NCBI RefSeq assembly: GCF_000969835.1
Contig: NZ_KQ033914.1
Span: forward strand, 257,909-321,908
Direction: 5' to 3'
Length of the DNA stretch: 64,000 nucleotides
From: Parabacteroides goldsteinii DSM 19448 = WAL 12034
Lineage (GTDB): Bacteria; Bacteroidota; Bacteroidia; Bacteroidales; Tannerellaceae
In this document: piece after piece, positions 25,770-34,233 of the stretch
Numbering within the stretch: position 1 is the first letter of the stretch
Layout of the letters: every line of letters begins with the position of its first letter
Translations under genes and position numbers: made by a program
Notes under the pieces: model-generated
Database searches by the model: none
Told to the model about the DNA's origin: nothing
Seen by the model: only the letters and a program-made list of their open reading frames with translations

Positions 25770-26435
25770 ATGATCAAATTAACAAACCTCGAGAAGATCT
25801 ACCGTACGAAGGAGATCGAAACAGTTGCCTTGGAGAATGTGAATCTGGATATCCAGAAGGGAGAATTCCTCAGCATCATGGGCCCCTCCGGTTGCGGAAA
25901 GTCCACCTTGCTGAACATCATCGGACTGTTGGATGCCCCGACAGCCGGTACGGTCGAGATCGCCGGAACCAATACGGTCAGTATGAACGACAAACAACTG
26001 GCCGCCTTCCGTAACAAGACGCTCGGTTTCGTCTTCCAGTCCTTCCACCTGATCAATTCGTTGAACGTACTGGATAACGTAGAACTCCCGCTGCTCTACC
26101 GCAACGTATCTTCTTCCGAACGCCGCAAGGCTGCCGAAGCCGTTCTCGAAAAGGTCGGACTGAGCCACCGCATGCGCCACTTCCCGACACAGTTGTCCGG
26201 CGGTCAGTGCCAGCGTGTAGCCATCGCCCGTGCCATCGTAGGGAATCCCGAGATTATCCTGGCGGATGAGCCGACCGGTAACCTGGATTCAAAGATGGGT
26301 ATCGAGGTCATGGATATCCTACACCGCCTGAATAAGGAAGACGGCCGCACCATCGTGATGGTAACCCACAACGAAGCGCAGGCACAGCAGACCAGCCGCA
26401 CAGTGCGTTTCTTCGACGGACGACAGGTTCAATAG
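25770..26435 (+). CDS. ABC transporter ATP-binding protein (LolD/MacB type)
   Basis: 221 residues. Walker A is GPSGCGKST (near residue 38-46), the Q-loop is FVFQSFHLI, the ABC signature is [14 protein letters not shown], Walker B is [12 protein letters not shown], and the H-loop histidine is in VMVTHNEAQ. This is the LolD/MacB/FtsE subfamily that powers FtsX-type permeases without moving the substrate through the membrane. It is the only ATPase gene in the 21.7-35.5 kb cluster and so could serve all four permease pairs. A hairpin follows at 26508. Confidence 0.92.
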   Translation: MIKLTNLEKIYRTKEIETVALENVNLDIQKGEFLSIMGPSGCGKSTLLNIIGLLDAPTAGTVEIAGTNTVSMNDKQLAAFRNKTLGFVFQSFHLINSLNVLDNVELPLLYRNVSSSERRKAAEAVLEKVGLSHRMRHFPTQLSGGQCQRVAIARAIVGNPEIILADEPTGNLDSKMGIEVMDILHRLNKEDGRTIVMVTHNEAQAQQTSRTVRFFDGRQVQ

Positions 26436-26507
26436 TAGCCCTTCCCCTCTCGGGAAGAGGCAGGGAGTGTGTTACAGGCAGGGCAGACAGAGGTTGTGGA
26501 CTTCCCC

Positions 26508-26536
26508 GCTCCCCGTTTGCCGGGAGAACGGGGAGC
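26508..26536 (+). terminator. Hairpin after the ATPase gene
   Basis: GCTCCCCGTT (26508-26517) pairs with AACGGGGAGC (26527-26536). No T-run follows, so it may be an mRNA-stabilising hairpin instead of a true terminator. Confidence 0.5.
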
Positions 26537-26561
26537 CTAATGCTAGACCTCGCATCACGCC

Positions 26562-26698
26562 GATGAGGCAGATCACCTCACCCTGATGAGGTGGTTAACA
26601 TCATCCAGATGAGGTAGATTACATCACCCAGGTGAGGCAGGTTACATCATCCCGGTGAGGCAGGTTACATCATACCGGTGAGGTAGTGTCTAGCACGG
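26562..26698. repeat. 23-bp tandem repeat array
   Basis: Five full units (starting at 26562, 26585, 26608, 26631 and 26654) and a partial sixth (26677) follow the approximate consensus GRTGAGGYAGRTTACATCAY plus CCM. Unit borders can form small hairpins (CCTCA...TGAGG). The last units overlap the stop codon and final codons of the HU-like/DUF4469 gene. The unit length is not a multiple of three, so the array is not a coding repeat. Confidence 0.8.
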
Positions 26699-27467
26699 TA
26701 AAGGCGACAGTGCCGACACGAGGCTTCTTGTACAGGTGGTAAGTAGGTGTGTACTGGCTATGCACCTCCGCTACCCATCTTCCCGGCGTAAGTGCTTCGG
26801 GGATCATGAAAGCCAGGCGCATCGTCTGGTTGATGAAGACGAACCGGGGTTCGATAAAGTAACGTTTGTCGCCCTCCTCCTGACGGATCACGATGCCGAC
26901 ATCCGGATGGTCGCCCATTACTTTCACGCGTTGTCCGTGGATGAAGAGCGGAAGGGTGTAGTCGGAAGGGATACAGCAGAACTCGTAGGCATGTCCTTTT
27001 TCATGGCGTTCGTTGTAGATGCTGAGTTCGTTTGGCAGCGGGGCGTTCGCATTGAAGTTGCTTACCTCGGCCGGAAACGAGTCGATCAGCTGGTTCAGAC
27101 GGGGAGAGGGGCGGAAGTTGGCACGGATGGCGTGCTTTGCGCGGTCGAACTTGTCGGTAGGGGCGTTGAAACGGCCGGTGACGGTCAGTTCCGTGCGTCC
27201 CAGGCCGAAGTCGACGTTGAAGCCGTCGTGGATGGCACCGTACATCTCTTCGATCATCGTACGGAACACTTCGACGAACGTTCCGTGGCGGTAGGAAGAG
27301 CGGGCTTTAACGGCCCGGGCGGCGATATCTTCGATAGTGAGCGTCGGATGGTTGGGCAACGTTCCTTTATAGAACGGCTTTTGTCCGGGCAACTGGCTTT
27401 TACTCAGTTTGACGAATAGTTTGCCGGGTTTAACGGTCATTTTTGATTTAGGTAGCTCTTTATCCAT
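26670..27467 (-). CDS. HU-like DNA-binding protein with DUF4469-type C-terminal domain
   Basis: About 265 residues; an ATG three codons further upstream (27476) is an alternative start. Residues ~1-120 resemble the atypical HU/IHF-like domain of Bacteroidales: a start of GKLFVKLSKSQ, then LTIEDIAARAVKARSSYRHG and FGLGRTELTVTGRF. The C-terminal ~120 residues (GHAYEFCCIPSDYTLPLFIH through TVLDTTSPV) fit the beta-rich DUF4469-type domain. Function: probably DNA binding and bending; unknown in detail. It reads against the permease cluster and splits the ATPase gene from the later permease pairs. Its 3' end runs into the 23-bp tandem array. Confidence 0.7.
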   Translation of the reverse strand: MDKELPKSKMTVKPGKLFVKLSKSQLPGQKPFYKGTLPNHPTLTIEDIAARAVKARSSYRHGTFVEVFRTMIEEMYGAIHDGFNVDFGLGRTELTVTGRFNAPTDKFDRAKHAIRANFRPSPRLNQLIDSFPAEVSNFNANAPLPNELSIYNERHEKGHAYEFCCIPSDYTLPLFIHGQRVKVMGDHPDVGIVIRQEEGDKRYFIEPRFVFINQTMRLAFMIPEALTPGRWVAEVHSQYTPTYHLYKKPRVGTVAFTVLDTTSPV

Positions 27468-27493
27468 AACACACATAGATTAATGTTAAACGA

Positions 27494-27501
27494 CAAAGAT
27501 A
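27494..27501 (-). promoter_or_regulatory. -7 box for the HU-like/DUF4469 gene
   Basis: Plus-strand CAAAGATA reads TATCTTTG on the minus strand (TAnnTTTG), 27 bp before the chosen ATG. Confidence 0.55.
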
Positions 27502-27507
27502 AGTAAT

Positions 27508-27567
27508 ATGTTCAGACAATATCTCATACAAGCTTTGAATCTGATGAAACAGAATCACATAAATTAA
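27508..27567 (+). pseudogene. Relic of a type A permease start (19 codons)
   Basis: The short frame encodes MFRQYLIQALNLMKQNHIN and then a stop. This matches the first residues of the type A permeases in the cluster (MFKQYLKQALNMLRENR in A1, MYKQYLKQAWQLMKQNR in A2). It sits only 14 bp before A2. It is either the remains of a deleted or recombined permease gene or a short upstream frame. It is far too short to form a membrane protein. Confidence 0.65.
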
Positions 27568-27581
27568 GAAAGGTAATATAT

Positions 27582-28883
27582 ATGTACAAACAGTATCTCA
27601 AACAAGCCTGGCAACTGATGAAGCAGAACCGCTTCTTCAGCTTCGTCTATATTCTGGGGACGGGGCTTGCCATCTCGATGGTGATGGTCATGGCGATCGT
27701 ATATTATATCCGTACCGCGGATATCGCTCCCGAAGACTGCCGGAGCAGGCTGTTGCAGTTGAACCGTGCCTCCGTGAAGTCGAAGGATGAGGAAAAAGGG
27801 GGGACCTACAACTGGATGCTTTCGTACCATGCGGCACGGCAGATCCTGGACGGGCTGTCCGAAGTGGAGGAGGCGTGCCTGCGTATCGATCCGGGTAGTA
27901 CGGGGCAGTTGATGGGGACTGTCTATTCACAGCTACCGGGAAGCACCGACCGCTATAAAACCCGTTTGATGGCTACCGATGCAGCCTTCTGGCGTATCTT
28001 CAGTTTTCGGCTGCTGCATGGCAAACCTTATACCGATGAAGAATATGAGAGCGGCATGAAACGGATCGTGTTGAGCGAATCGTATGCCCGCAAACTGTTC
28101 GGTTCGGCTGATGTGATTGGCAAAGGGGTTATGATTAATCAGGTGGAGTACCGGGTGGCCGGGGTGGTGGAGGATGTGTCGTCCGTCATGACGATGACCT
28201 GTGCCGATGCCTGGGTGCCTGTTTCCTCTGTGCCTGCCCTGGTGGAAGCGGGGGGAGCCGAACGATCGGCAGGCCCTGTCTGCGCTTATATGCTGGCAAA
28301 GAGCACAGCCGGCTTTGAGGCGATCAGGGATGAGGTGAATCGCCGCCGTCTCCAATATAATACGACTTTGCAGGAGCGGTATGTGGATGCTTTCAATCTT
28401 TCCACGCCTCAGCAGACACAGATAGGCAGTCTCAACTTTAGAATGTCTTATGCCGATATTATCCGTCGTTATCTGCTGATCGCGTTGGTTTTCCTGCTCG
28501 TCCCGGCTATCAACCTGACGGGGCTTATCTCGTCGAGGATGCAGGAGCGTACCGAAGAGATGGGGTTACGGAAAGCCTTCGGGGCCCGTTCGCATTCCCT
28601 GGTGACGCAGGTGCTGACCGAGAACCTGCTGTTGACCTGTATCGGGGGAGTGGTCGGTTTGCTGGTCTCGTGGCTGCTGGTGGTCGTGTTGCGCAATTAC
28701 CTGTTGAGCAATTTCGGGTTTATGAATGAGGGGAATGTACAACTGACATTCGACATGCTGTTTAACCTGCCGCTTTTCCTTTCGGCTTTCGGGTTGTGCG
28801 TCGTGCTCAACCTGCTCTCGTCGCTGCTGCCGGTATGGAAAGCGACACGCCGTCCGATAGTAGATTCAATCAACGATAAATAA
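27582..28883 (+). CDS. Half-size FtsX/MacB-type permease, A2
   Basis: 433 residues, type A: MYKQYLKQAWQLMKQNRFFS, first helix FVYILGTGLAISMVMVMAIV, periplasmic domain with YRVAGVVEDVSSVMTM, and three C-terminal helices with the FtsX signature RTEEMGLRKAFGARSHSLVT. B2 follows after 9 bp, so the two are co-translated. There is no sigma-54 site immediately upstream, unlike operons 1 and 3; the promoter is unclear. Confidence 0.85.
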   Translation: MYKQYLKQAWQLMKQNRFFSFVYILGTGLAISMVMVMAIVYYIRTADIAPEDCRSRLLQLNRASVKSKDEEKGGTYNWMLSYHAARQILDGLSEVEEACLRIDPGSTGQLMGTVYSQLPGSTDRYKTRLMATDAAFWRIFSFRLLHGKPYTDEEYESGMKRIVLSESYARKLFGSADVIGKGVMINQVEYRVAGVVEDVSSVMTMTCADAWVPVSSVPALVEAGGAERSAGPVCAYMLAKSTAGFEAIRDEVNRRRLQYNTTLQERYVDAFNLSTPQQTQIGSLNFRMSYADIIRRYLLIALVFLLVPAINLTGLISSRMQERTEEMGLRKAFGARSHSLVTQVLTENLLLTCIGGVVGLLVSWLLVVVLRNYLLSNFGFMNEGNVQLTFDMLFNLPLFLSAFGLCVVLNLLSSLLPVWKATRRPIVDSINDK

Positions 28884-28892
28884 GGATACATT

Positions 28893-30143
28893 ATGATAAG
28901 ACATCTGTTTAAACTAATATGGACACAGCGCCGTTTCAACGTCTGGATCGTGCTGGAGTTGTTTGTCGTATCCACACTGATGTGGTACATTGTCGATTAC
29001 CTGAGCGTCCTGGCCATCACCGCCAGTACCCCGACAGGCTTCAATATCGAGAATACCTATAAGCTGAACCTTGCGCTGAAGCAGGCGAACGAAAACGGGT
29101 ATGTCACCTACGAGGAAGGCAGCCCGGAGCCTTACCAGAACATGAAACGCATCGAAGAACGCCTGCGCCGGCATCCCGATATCGAAGGGGTGAGCGTGGG
29201 CGAATGGCATTATCCTTATTGCCGCAGCAACTCGAACAATAGCTACTGGAGGGATACCTTGCGGGTGAATACCGAGATACTGACCGTTACGCCCGACTAC
29301 TTCCGTGTCTTCCGCGTGTCTTCTGCTGACGGTGGTGGTCCGGAGACACTGGCACAGGCGATGGGGAGTGATTATATTATTACTCCGGCCGTCGAGGAAC
29401 GGCTCTTTCCCGGCTCTTCCGCCATCGGAGGTTTTATCTTCGACCGCGACGACAGCCTGAATATGCGTGTGGCAGGAGTCACCACGCTGATGAAGCGGAT
29501 GGAGTTTAGTCGTCCGGCATGCTTTCTCTTTATGCCTTTGGACGAATCGGACAGGGTGCTTCGGGGGGAGAATGATTTATGGAGTTCTACCGATATCTGT
29601 TTCCGGGTGAAAGAGACGGCGGCTACGGCCGACTTTGCCGAACGTTTTGCCCGTGAGATGCGTCCGCAGTTGCAGGTGGGTAACTTCTATTTGTCGGAGA
29701 TCACGCCTCTCAGCGATTTTCGCGAGGAGCAGTTGGAGTGGGTATATAGTCCGCTGCGTTTCCGGATCGGCTTTTCGATCTTCTTCCTGACCAATATCTT
29801 CCTGGGAATAATCGGGACTTTCTGGCTGCGCATCAACAAGCGGCGGTCGGAGATCGGATTGCGCATGGCGGTCGGCTCTTCCCGGCGTATGGTGTTGTGG
29901 CAGATGATAGGCGAGGGGCTGGTGTTGCTGGTCATCGCTTTTATCCCGTCTTTGCTTGTTTGCCTGAATCTGGTACAGGTGGATTTACTGCCGGAAGAAT
30001 ATATGGATGTAACACCTTTGCGCATCTTGCTGAATACGGTGATAACGTTTACCCTGCTGGCTGTTGTCGTCTGCCTGGGTACCTGGTATCCGGCACGCCG
30101 CTCGGCAAAGATCGAGCCGGCTGAGGCGCTGCATTATGAATAG
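28893..30143 (+). CDS. Half-size FtsX/MacB-type permease, B2
   Basis: 416 residues, type B: MIRHLFKLIWTQRRFNVWIV, then PTGFNIENTYKLNL, a periplasmic domain, and C-terminal helices with RRSEIGLRMAVGSSRRMVL. The protein ends KIEPAEALHYE. Partner of A2. The next transcription unit has its own sigma-54 promoter starting 40 bp after this stop codon. Confidence 0.85.
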   Translation: MIRHLFKLIWTQRRFNVWIVLELFVVSTLMWYIVDYLSVLAITASTPTGFNIENTYKLNLALKQANENGYVTYEEGSPEPYQNMKRIEERLRRHPDIEGVSVGEWHYPYCRSNSNNSYWRDTLRVNTEILTVTPDYFRVFRVSSADGGGPETLAQAMGSDYIITPAVEERLFPGSSAIGGFIFDRDDSLNMRVAGVTTLMKRMEFSRPACFLFMPLDESDRVLRGENDLWSSTDICFRVKETAATADFAERFAREMRPQLQVGNFYLSEITPLSDFREEQLEWVYSPLRFRIGFSIFFLTNIFLGIIGTFWLRINKRRSEIGLRMAVGSSRRMVLWQMIGEGLVLLVIAFIPSLLVCLNLVQVDLLPEEYMDVTPLRILLNTVITFTLLAVVVCLGTWYPARRSAKIEPAEALHYE

Positions 30144-30183
30144 GGGATAGGAATCCCGGCCGCTTGTTTGCCGGATATATATG

Positions 30184-30281
30184 TAGTGTTCGATACTGTG
30201 ATGACTGTTCGGTATCGAACACTATCTGTTTTAGACTTTCTGCTTATTATCAACGGGTTATATTTGTGGCACGGCATTTGC
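30184..30281 (+). promoter_or_regulatory. Sigma-54 promoter with upstream palindromic activator sites (operon 3)
   Basis: TGGCACGGCATTTGC (30267-30281) matches the sigma-54 -24/-12 consensus. The perfect palindrome TGTTCGGTATCGAACA (30206-30221) ends 47 bp before the GG at 30268, the same spacing as at 21776-21851. A second half site TAGTGTTCGATAC (30184-30196) is an exact inverted copy of 30212-30224. A housekeeping-type -7 box TATATTTG (30259-30266) directly abuts the -24 element, so dual control is possible. Confidence 0.82.
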
Positions 30282-30313
30282 TTTTAGTCCGGCATAACAA
30301 ATAAAACCGTATC

Positions 30314-31621
30314 ATGTATAAACAATACTTCAAACAAGCCTGGAACCTGATGAGGCAAAACCGCTTCTACAGCGGGGTGTATATCATCGGGACGGGACTT
30401 GCCATTTCGATGGTGATGGTGATAGCGATCGTGTACCATATCCGTACAGCTGACATCACACCCGAAGTGCACCGCGGCAAATACCTGTATATCGACCAGA
30501 TGAAATATGAACGGGGGAAAGGAAACAGTAACTTTTTCTGGGGCGTCCGTTCGGCCAAAGAATGCCTGATGCCGTTGAAGTCGGCAAAGGAGGTGGCGCT
30601 TATGACCAATACGGCCATCACCAGCCTGCTTTATGGCGACACCTATGTGCAGATTCCCGGGGGAGACGACCCCCAGAAGGTGCAGGTGATGGGTACGAAC
30701 AATAGCTTCTGGCGCCTCTTCTCTTTTTCTTTCGTCGAAGGGAAACCGTTCAGTGAGGAGGAGTTCCAGTCGGGTTTCCCCCGGGTGGTCGTTTCCGAAT
30801 CGCTGGCACGCCGTATCTTTTCGACGGCGACCGGCGTGACGGGGAAAAGTATCCTGCTGGACGATACCGAATATTCCGTTAGCGGCGTGGTGAAGGATGT
30901 CTCCGCCGTGACTCCCTCCGTGTATGCCGATATGTGGGTGCCTTATACCTCGATGCCGTTGGTCATGGGGGCTTCCGACGAGCGCGATGTTTCGGTCGGC
31001 TTGCTGACGGTCTGTATCCTGCCTGCCGACGGGATGGGAGTCGACGAGGTGAGCCGTGAACTGGAAGAAATGATCGACCGTTATAATACGACCCTGGCCG
31101 ACGGAAAGCTCAGTATGATGAACGGGGTGGAGACGCATCTGACGCATGTGGTCCGCCAGTTTGTGATGGGTGGTTCCGTGACGGCGGTTTATCTGATGCT
31201 CCTGTTTCTGATCTTTCTTTTCCTGCTGATTCCGGCGCTGAACCTGTCCGGCCTGAACGCTTCGCGGATGCAGGACCGTATCTCCGAACTGGGGGTGCGG
31301 AAGGCTTTCGGGGCGCGTAAGAACCGGCTGCTGACGCAGATACTGATCGAGAACCTGTTGCTGATGCTGCCGGGCGGATTGGTCGGGCTGCTGGTATCGT
31401 ATGGGATGGTGGCGCTCTTTCAGCAGTTGCTGCTTACGCCGGGTATCATTGCGATGGTGCAGGGCAGTGTGCAGACGGAGCTGACAGTCGGGATGCTGCT
31501 GAGTCCGGCGGTGTTCGGCTATGCTTTCGGGGTCTGCTTCCTGCTGAACCTGATGTCGTCGATGATCCCTGCCTGGCGTGCGATCCGTGTGAATATTACT
31601 GAGTCGTTAAACCACTATTAA
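30314..31621 (+). CDS. Half-size FtsX/MacB-type permease, A3
   Basis: 435 residues, type A: MYKQYFKQAWNLMRQNRFYS, first helix IIGTGLAISMVMVIAIVY, periplasmic domain with YSVSGVVKDVSAVTPSVYA, and C-terminal helices with RISELGVRKAFGARKNRLLT. It is the first gene after the second sigma-54 promoter; B3 follows after 11 bp. Close similarity to A2 (for example ISMVMV-AIVY and RTADI-PE near the first helix) suggests a recent duplication. Confidence 0.85.
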   Translation: MYKQYFKQAWNLMRQNRFYSGVYIIGTGLAISMVMVIAIVYHIRTADITPEVHRGKYLYIDQMKYERGKGNSNFFWGVRSAKECLMPLKSAKEVALMTNTAITSLLYGDTYVQIPGGDDPQKVQVMGTNNSFWRLFSFSFVEGKPFSEEEFQSGFPRVVVSESLARRIFSTATGVTGKSILLDDTEYSVSGVVKDVSAVTPSVYADMWVPYTSMPLVMGASDERDVSVGLLTVCILPADGMGVDEVSRELEEMIDRYNTTLADGKLSMMNGVETHLTHVVRQFVMGGSVTAVYLMLLFLIFLFLLIPALNLSGLNASRMQDRISELGVRKAFGARKNRLLTQILIENLLLMLPGGLVGLLVSYGMVALFQQLLLTPGIIAMVQGSVQTELTVGMLLSPAVFGYAFGVCFLLNLMSSMIPAWRAIRVNITESLNHY

Positions 31622-31632
31622 AAGGAATAGAT

Positions 31633-32907
31633 ATGCTGTTACATATACTGAAACTGATTAAGACGCAACGCCGCAGCAATACCTGGGTGTTTATAGAACT
31701 GCTTGTCGTCTTCGTACTGCTCTGGTACGCCGTCGACCGGATGACGATGAGCCGGATCACACAGGCGCAACCGATGGGATACTCGTTTGAGAATGTATAT
31801 AAGGTGACGCTGGCCGTGCGCCCTTCCACCAGCGCTTCCTATATTACCTACGAACAGGGGAGCCAGGGGGCGGGAGAGGATTTCATGCGTATCATCCGCC
31901 AGTTGGAAACGCATCCCGACGTGCAGGTGGTAGGCCTGGCGAACGAGGCTTCGATGCCTTATACCTATATGTCCAATTCGGATACTTATTTTCAGGAGAA
32001 AGATTCTATTTACCGGAATGCTTTCGACTTCAGTGTTACGCCCGGTTACTTCCGTGTGTTCGATATACATGCGGCCGATGGCGGTTCGCCGGACGAACTG
32101 GCTTCCGCTATTCAGGAAGGTATCCTGCTCAGTGAGCCGATGGCAATGAAATGTTTCAGCTCGACCCTGGTGGACGGCCGGGAGTTGCTAATCCTTCAGG
32201 ATGACACCTTGCGTTACCGTGTGAAGGGAGTGACGCAAGCCGTAAAGCGGGAAGAGTTCAGCCAGCCGCCTTCGATTGTCTTTAAAGAGATGAAAGAGCG
32301 GAGTATCCTGCGGATGAGTGAACAGGAGCTGGGGAAGATGCAGATCTGTTTCCGTGTCCGTCCGGGTGCGGCGGCGGAGAGTGCTTCCGAATATGCCGTC
32401 CGTTTTAAGAAAGAGATGAAGCACCGGCTGGCGGCAGGCAACTTCTGGCTGGCTAACGTGCAATATTACCCCGATGTGCGTACGAACTATCTGGAGACTT
32501 CGATGAATACGAGTGGGGGAAAGCTGGACATTGCGATCAATATATTCCTGCTGATCAATGTCTTCCTGGCTGTGATCGGGACGTTCTGGTTCCGTGTGAA
32601 CCGCCGTCGTAACGAGTTGGGGCTTCGCATGGCCGTCGGTTCCAGTCGACGCCGCCTGCAACAGTTGCTTATCGGCGAAGGATTGATGATACTAACTATA
32701 ACCGCCGTACCCGCCTTGCTGATCTGTGTGAACGTGGCCTTTGCCGGCCTGCTGAGTACGGAGGTGATGGAGGTGACTGTCGGCCGCCTGTTGCTTGTCA
32801 GCCTGCTGACGTGGCTGTTGCTGGCCGTTATCATCACACTGGCTATCTGGTATCCGTCCCGTAAGGCGGCCCGTCTCGAACCGGCGGAAGCCTTGCATTA
32901 CGAATAA
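31633..32907 (+). CDS. Half-size FtsX/MacB-type permease, B3
   Basis: 424 residues, type B: MLLHILKLIKTQRRSNTWVF, then PMGYSFENVYKVTL, a periplasmic domain, and C-terminal helices with RRNELGLRMAVGSSRRRLQ. It ends RLEPAEALHYE. Partner of A3. The A4 gene starts 15 bp downstream, so A3-B3-A4-B4 form one operon. Confidence 0.85.
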   Translation: MLLHILKLIKTQRRSNTWVFIELLVVFVLLWYAVDRMTMSRITQAQPMGYSFENVYKVTLAVRPSTSASYITYEQGSQGAGEDFMRIIRQLETHPDVQVVGLANEASMPYTYMSNSDTYFQEKDSIYRNAFDFSVTPGYFRVFDIHAADGGSPDELASAIQEGILLSEPMAMKCFSSTLVDGRELLILQDDTLRYRVKGVTQAVKREEFSQPPSIVFKEMKERSILRMSEQELGKMQICFRVRPGAAAESASEYAVRFKKEMKHRLAAGNFWLANVQYYPDVRTNYLETSMNTSGGKLDIAINIFLLINVFLAVIGTFWFRVNRRRNELGLRMAVGSSRRRLQQLLIGEGLMILTITAVPALLICVNVAFAGLLSTEVMEVTVGRLLLVSLLTWLLLAVIITLAIWYPSRKAARLEPAEALHYE

Positions 32908-32922
32908 ACAAATACTGACATT

Positions 32923-34213
32923 ATGTATAAGATCTATTTAAAACAAGCACTTGCCATGCTGAAGGAGAACAAACTCCTGGCCCTGATCTCTATCCTGGGG
33001 ACGGCATTGGCTATCTGCCTGATCATGGTGATGGTGATCACGTATCAGGTACGTGTCGAAAACTATTCTCCCGAGGACAACCGCGACCGGACGATGTATG
33101 TGCGGTGGGGCGGACGGACCTATAAAGGGGAGCAGTACGGGAACGGTTATCTTTCCTTGCGTACGGTCAAAGCGTGTTTCCTACCGTTGAAGACACCCGA
33201 GGCTGTGTCGTTTATCTCTCCCTGCCGCAGCTTGCTGGCTTCTTTGCCGGGCGGGAAGGAGAAGAAAGATTGCCTGATGATGTTTACTGACGATGTGTTC
33301 TGGAAGGTCTTCAACTTCGAATTTATATCCGGCAGTCCTTATACGAAAGAGGAAGTGTCTTCGGGTATAAAGAAGGTAGTCATCAGCGAGTCGACCGCCC
33401 GCCGGTTATATGGCACGGCCGATGCTGCCGGCAAAACGATTATGATCGCTTATAAGCCTTACACGGTTGGCGGGGTGGAAGGATATTTCCACAATTGCCA
33501 AAGCGGCATATGCGGAGGCGTGGATTCCTTATACGGCTTCGGCTGCCGATTTGAGCGATGATTCCTGGGCGGAGAATATAACGGGATGGTTCCAGGTGAT
33601 TATCCTGGCCCGTTCGGCATCCGATTTCGATACAATCAGGAAAGAAATAAGCAACCTGCAAGCGCAATATAACAGTTCGTTGAAGGATTATAAGCTCGTG
33701 TTATACGATCAACCAGATACGCAGCTTGAATTGGAGATTAAAGGAGTGAGGGCTATCGGACCTGACAAGACAAGGACGATCGTGCAGTATTTGCTGATTA
33801 TCGTGATTCTGCTGTTGGTGCCTGCAATCAATCTTTCCGGCATGACCTTGTCACGGATGCGCAGCCGTCTGCCGGAGATTGGCATACGCAAGGCGTTCGG
33901 AGCGACCAAAGGCCGTCTGCTGGTGCAGATACTGTCGGAGAATATGTTTCTGACCTTGCTGGGTGGGGTGGTCGGACTGCTCTTCTCTTACATCGCCATC
34001 TTTTTGTTGCGAACCTGGTTGCTGAGTAATAGCTTCGGCTCCATCTCTTCCGTGTTCGGAGGGACACCGATGCTGTCTGTTTCTGAGTTGCTTAATCCGG
34101 TGATATTCCTCTATGCATTCCTGTTCTGCCTGATACTGAACCTGCTGTCTGCCGGAATACCTGCTTACCGGATGTCGCGCAAAGAGGTGGTAGAAGCTTT
34201 GAATGAAAACTAA
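32923..34213 (+). pseudogene. Half-size FtsX/MacB-type permease A4, broken by a 2-bp frameshift
   Basis: The first frame (32923-33561) encodes MYKIYLKQALAMLKENKLLA, the first helix and most of the periplasmic domain up to YTVGGV, then runs out of frame. The second frame (in register from 33467 to 34213) continues with WKDISTIAKAAYAEAWIPYT, the three C-terminal helices and the FtsX signature RLPEIGIRKAFGATKGRLLV. Intact paralogs read GVVKDVS here, encoded by GTGGTGAAG or similar; this copy has GTGGAAG, so two bases were lost at 33478. Everything else is conserved, suggesting a recent loss, a population variant or a sequencing error. Confidence 0.8.
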
Positions 34214-34233
34214 ACCGTTAAAATAGTACGAAG

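Noticed and set aside
30284..31147. 287-codon minus-strand frame opposite permease A3
   Set aside because: His/Arg-rich shadow of the permease codons, no start signal and no family pattern.
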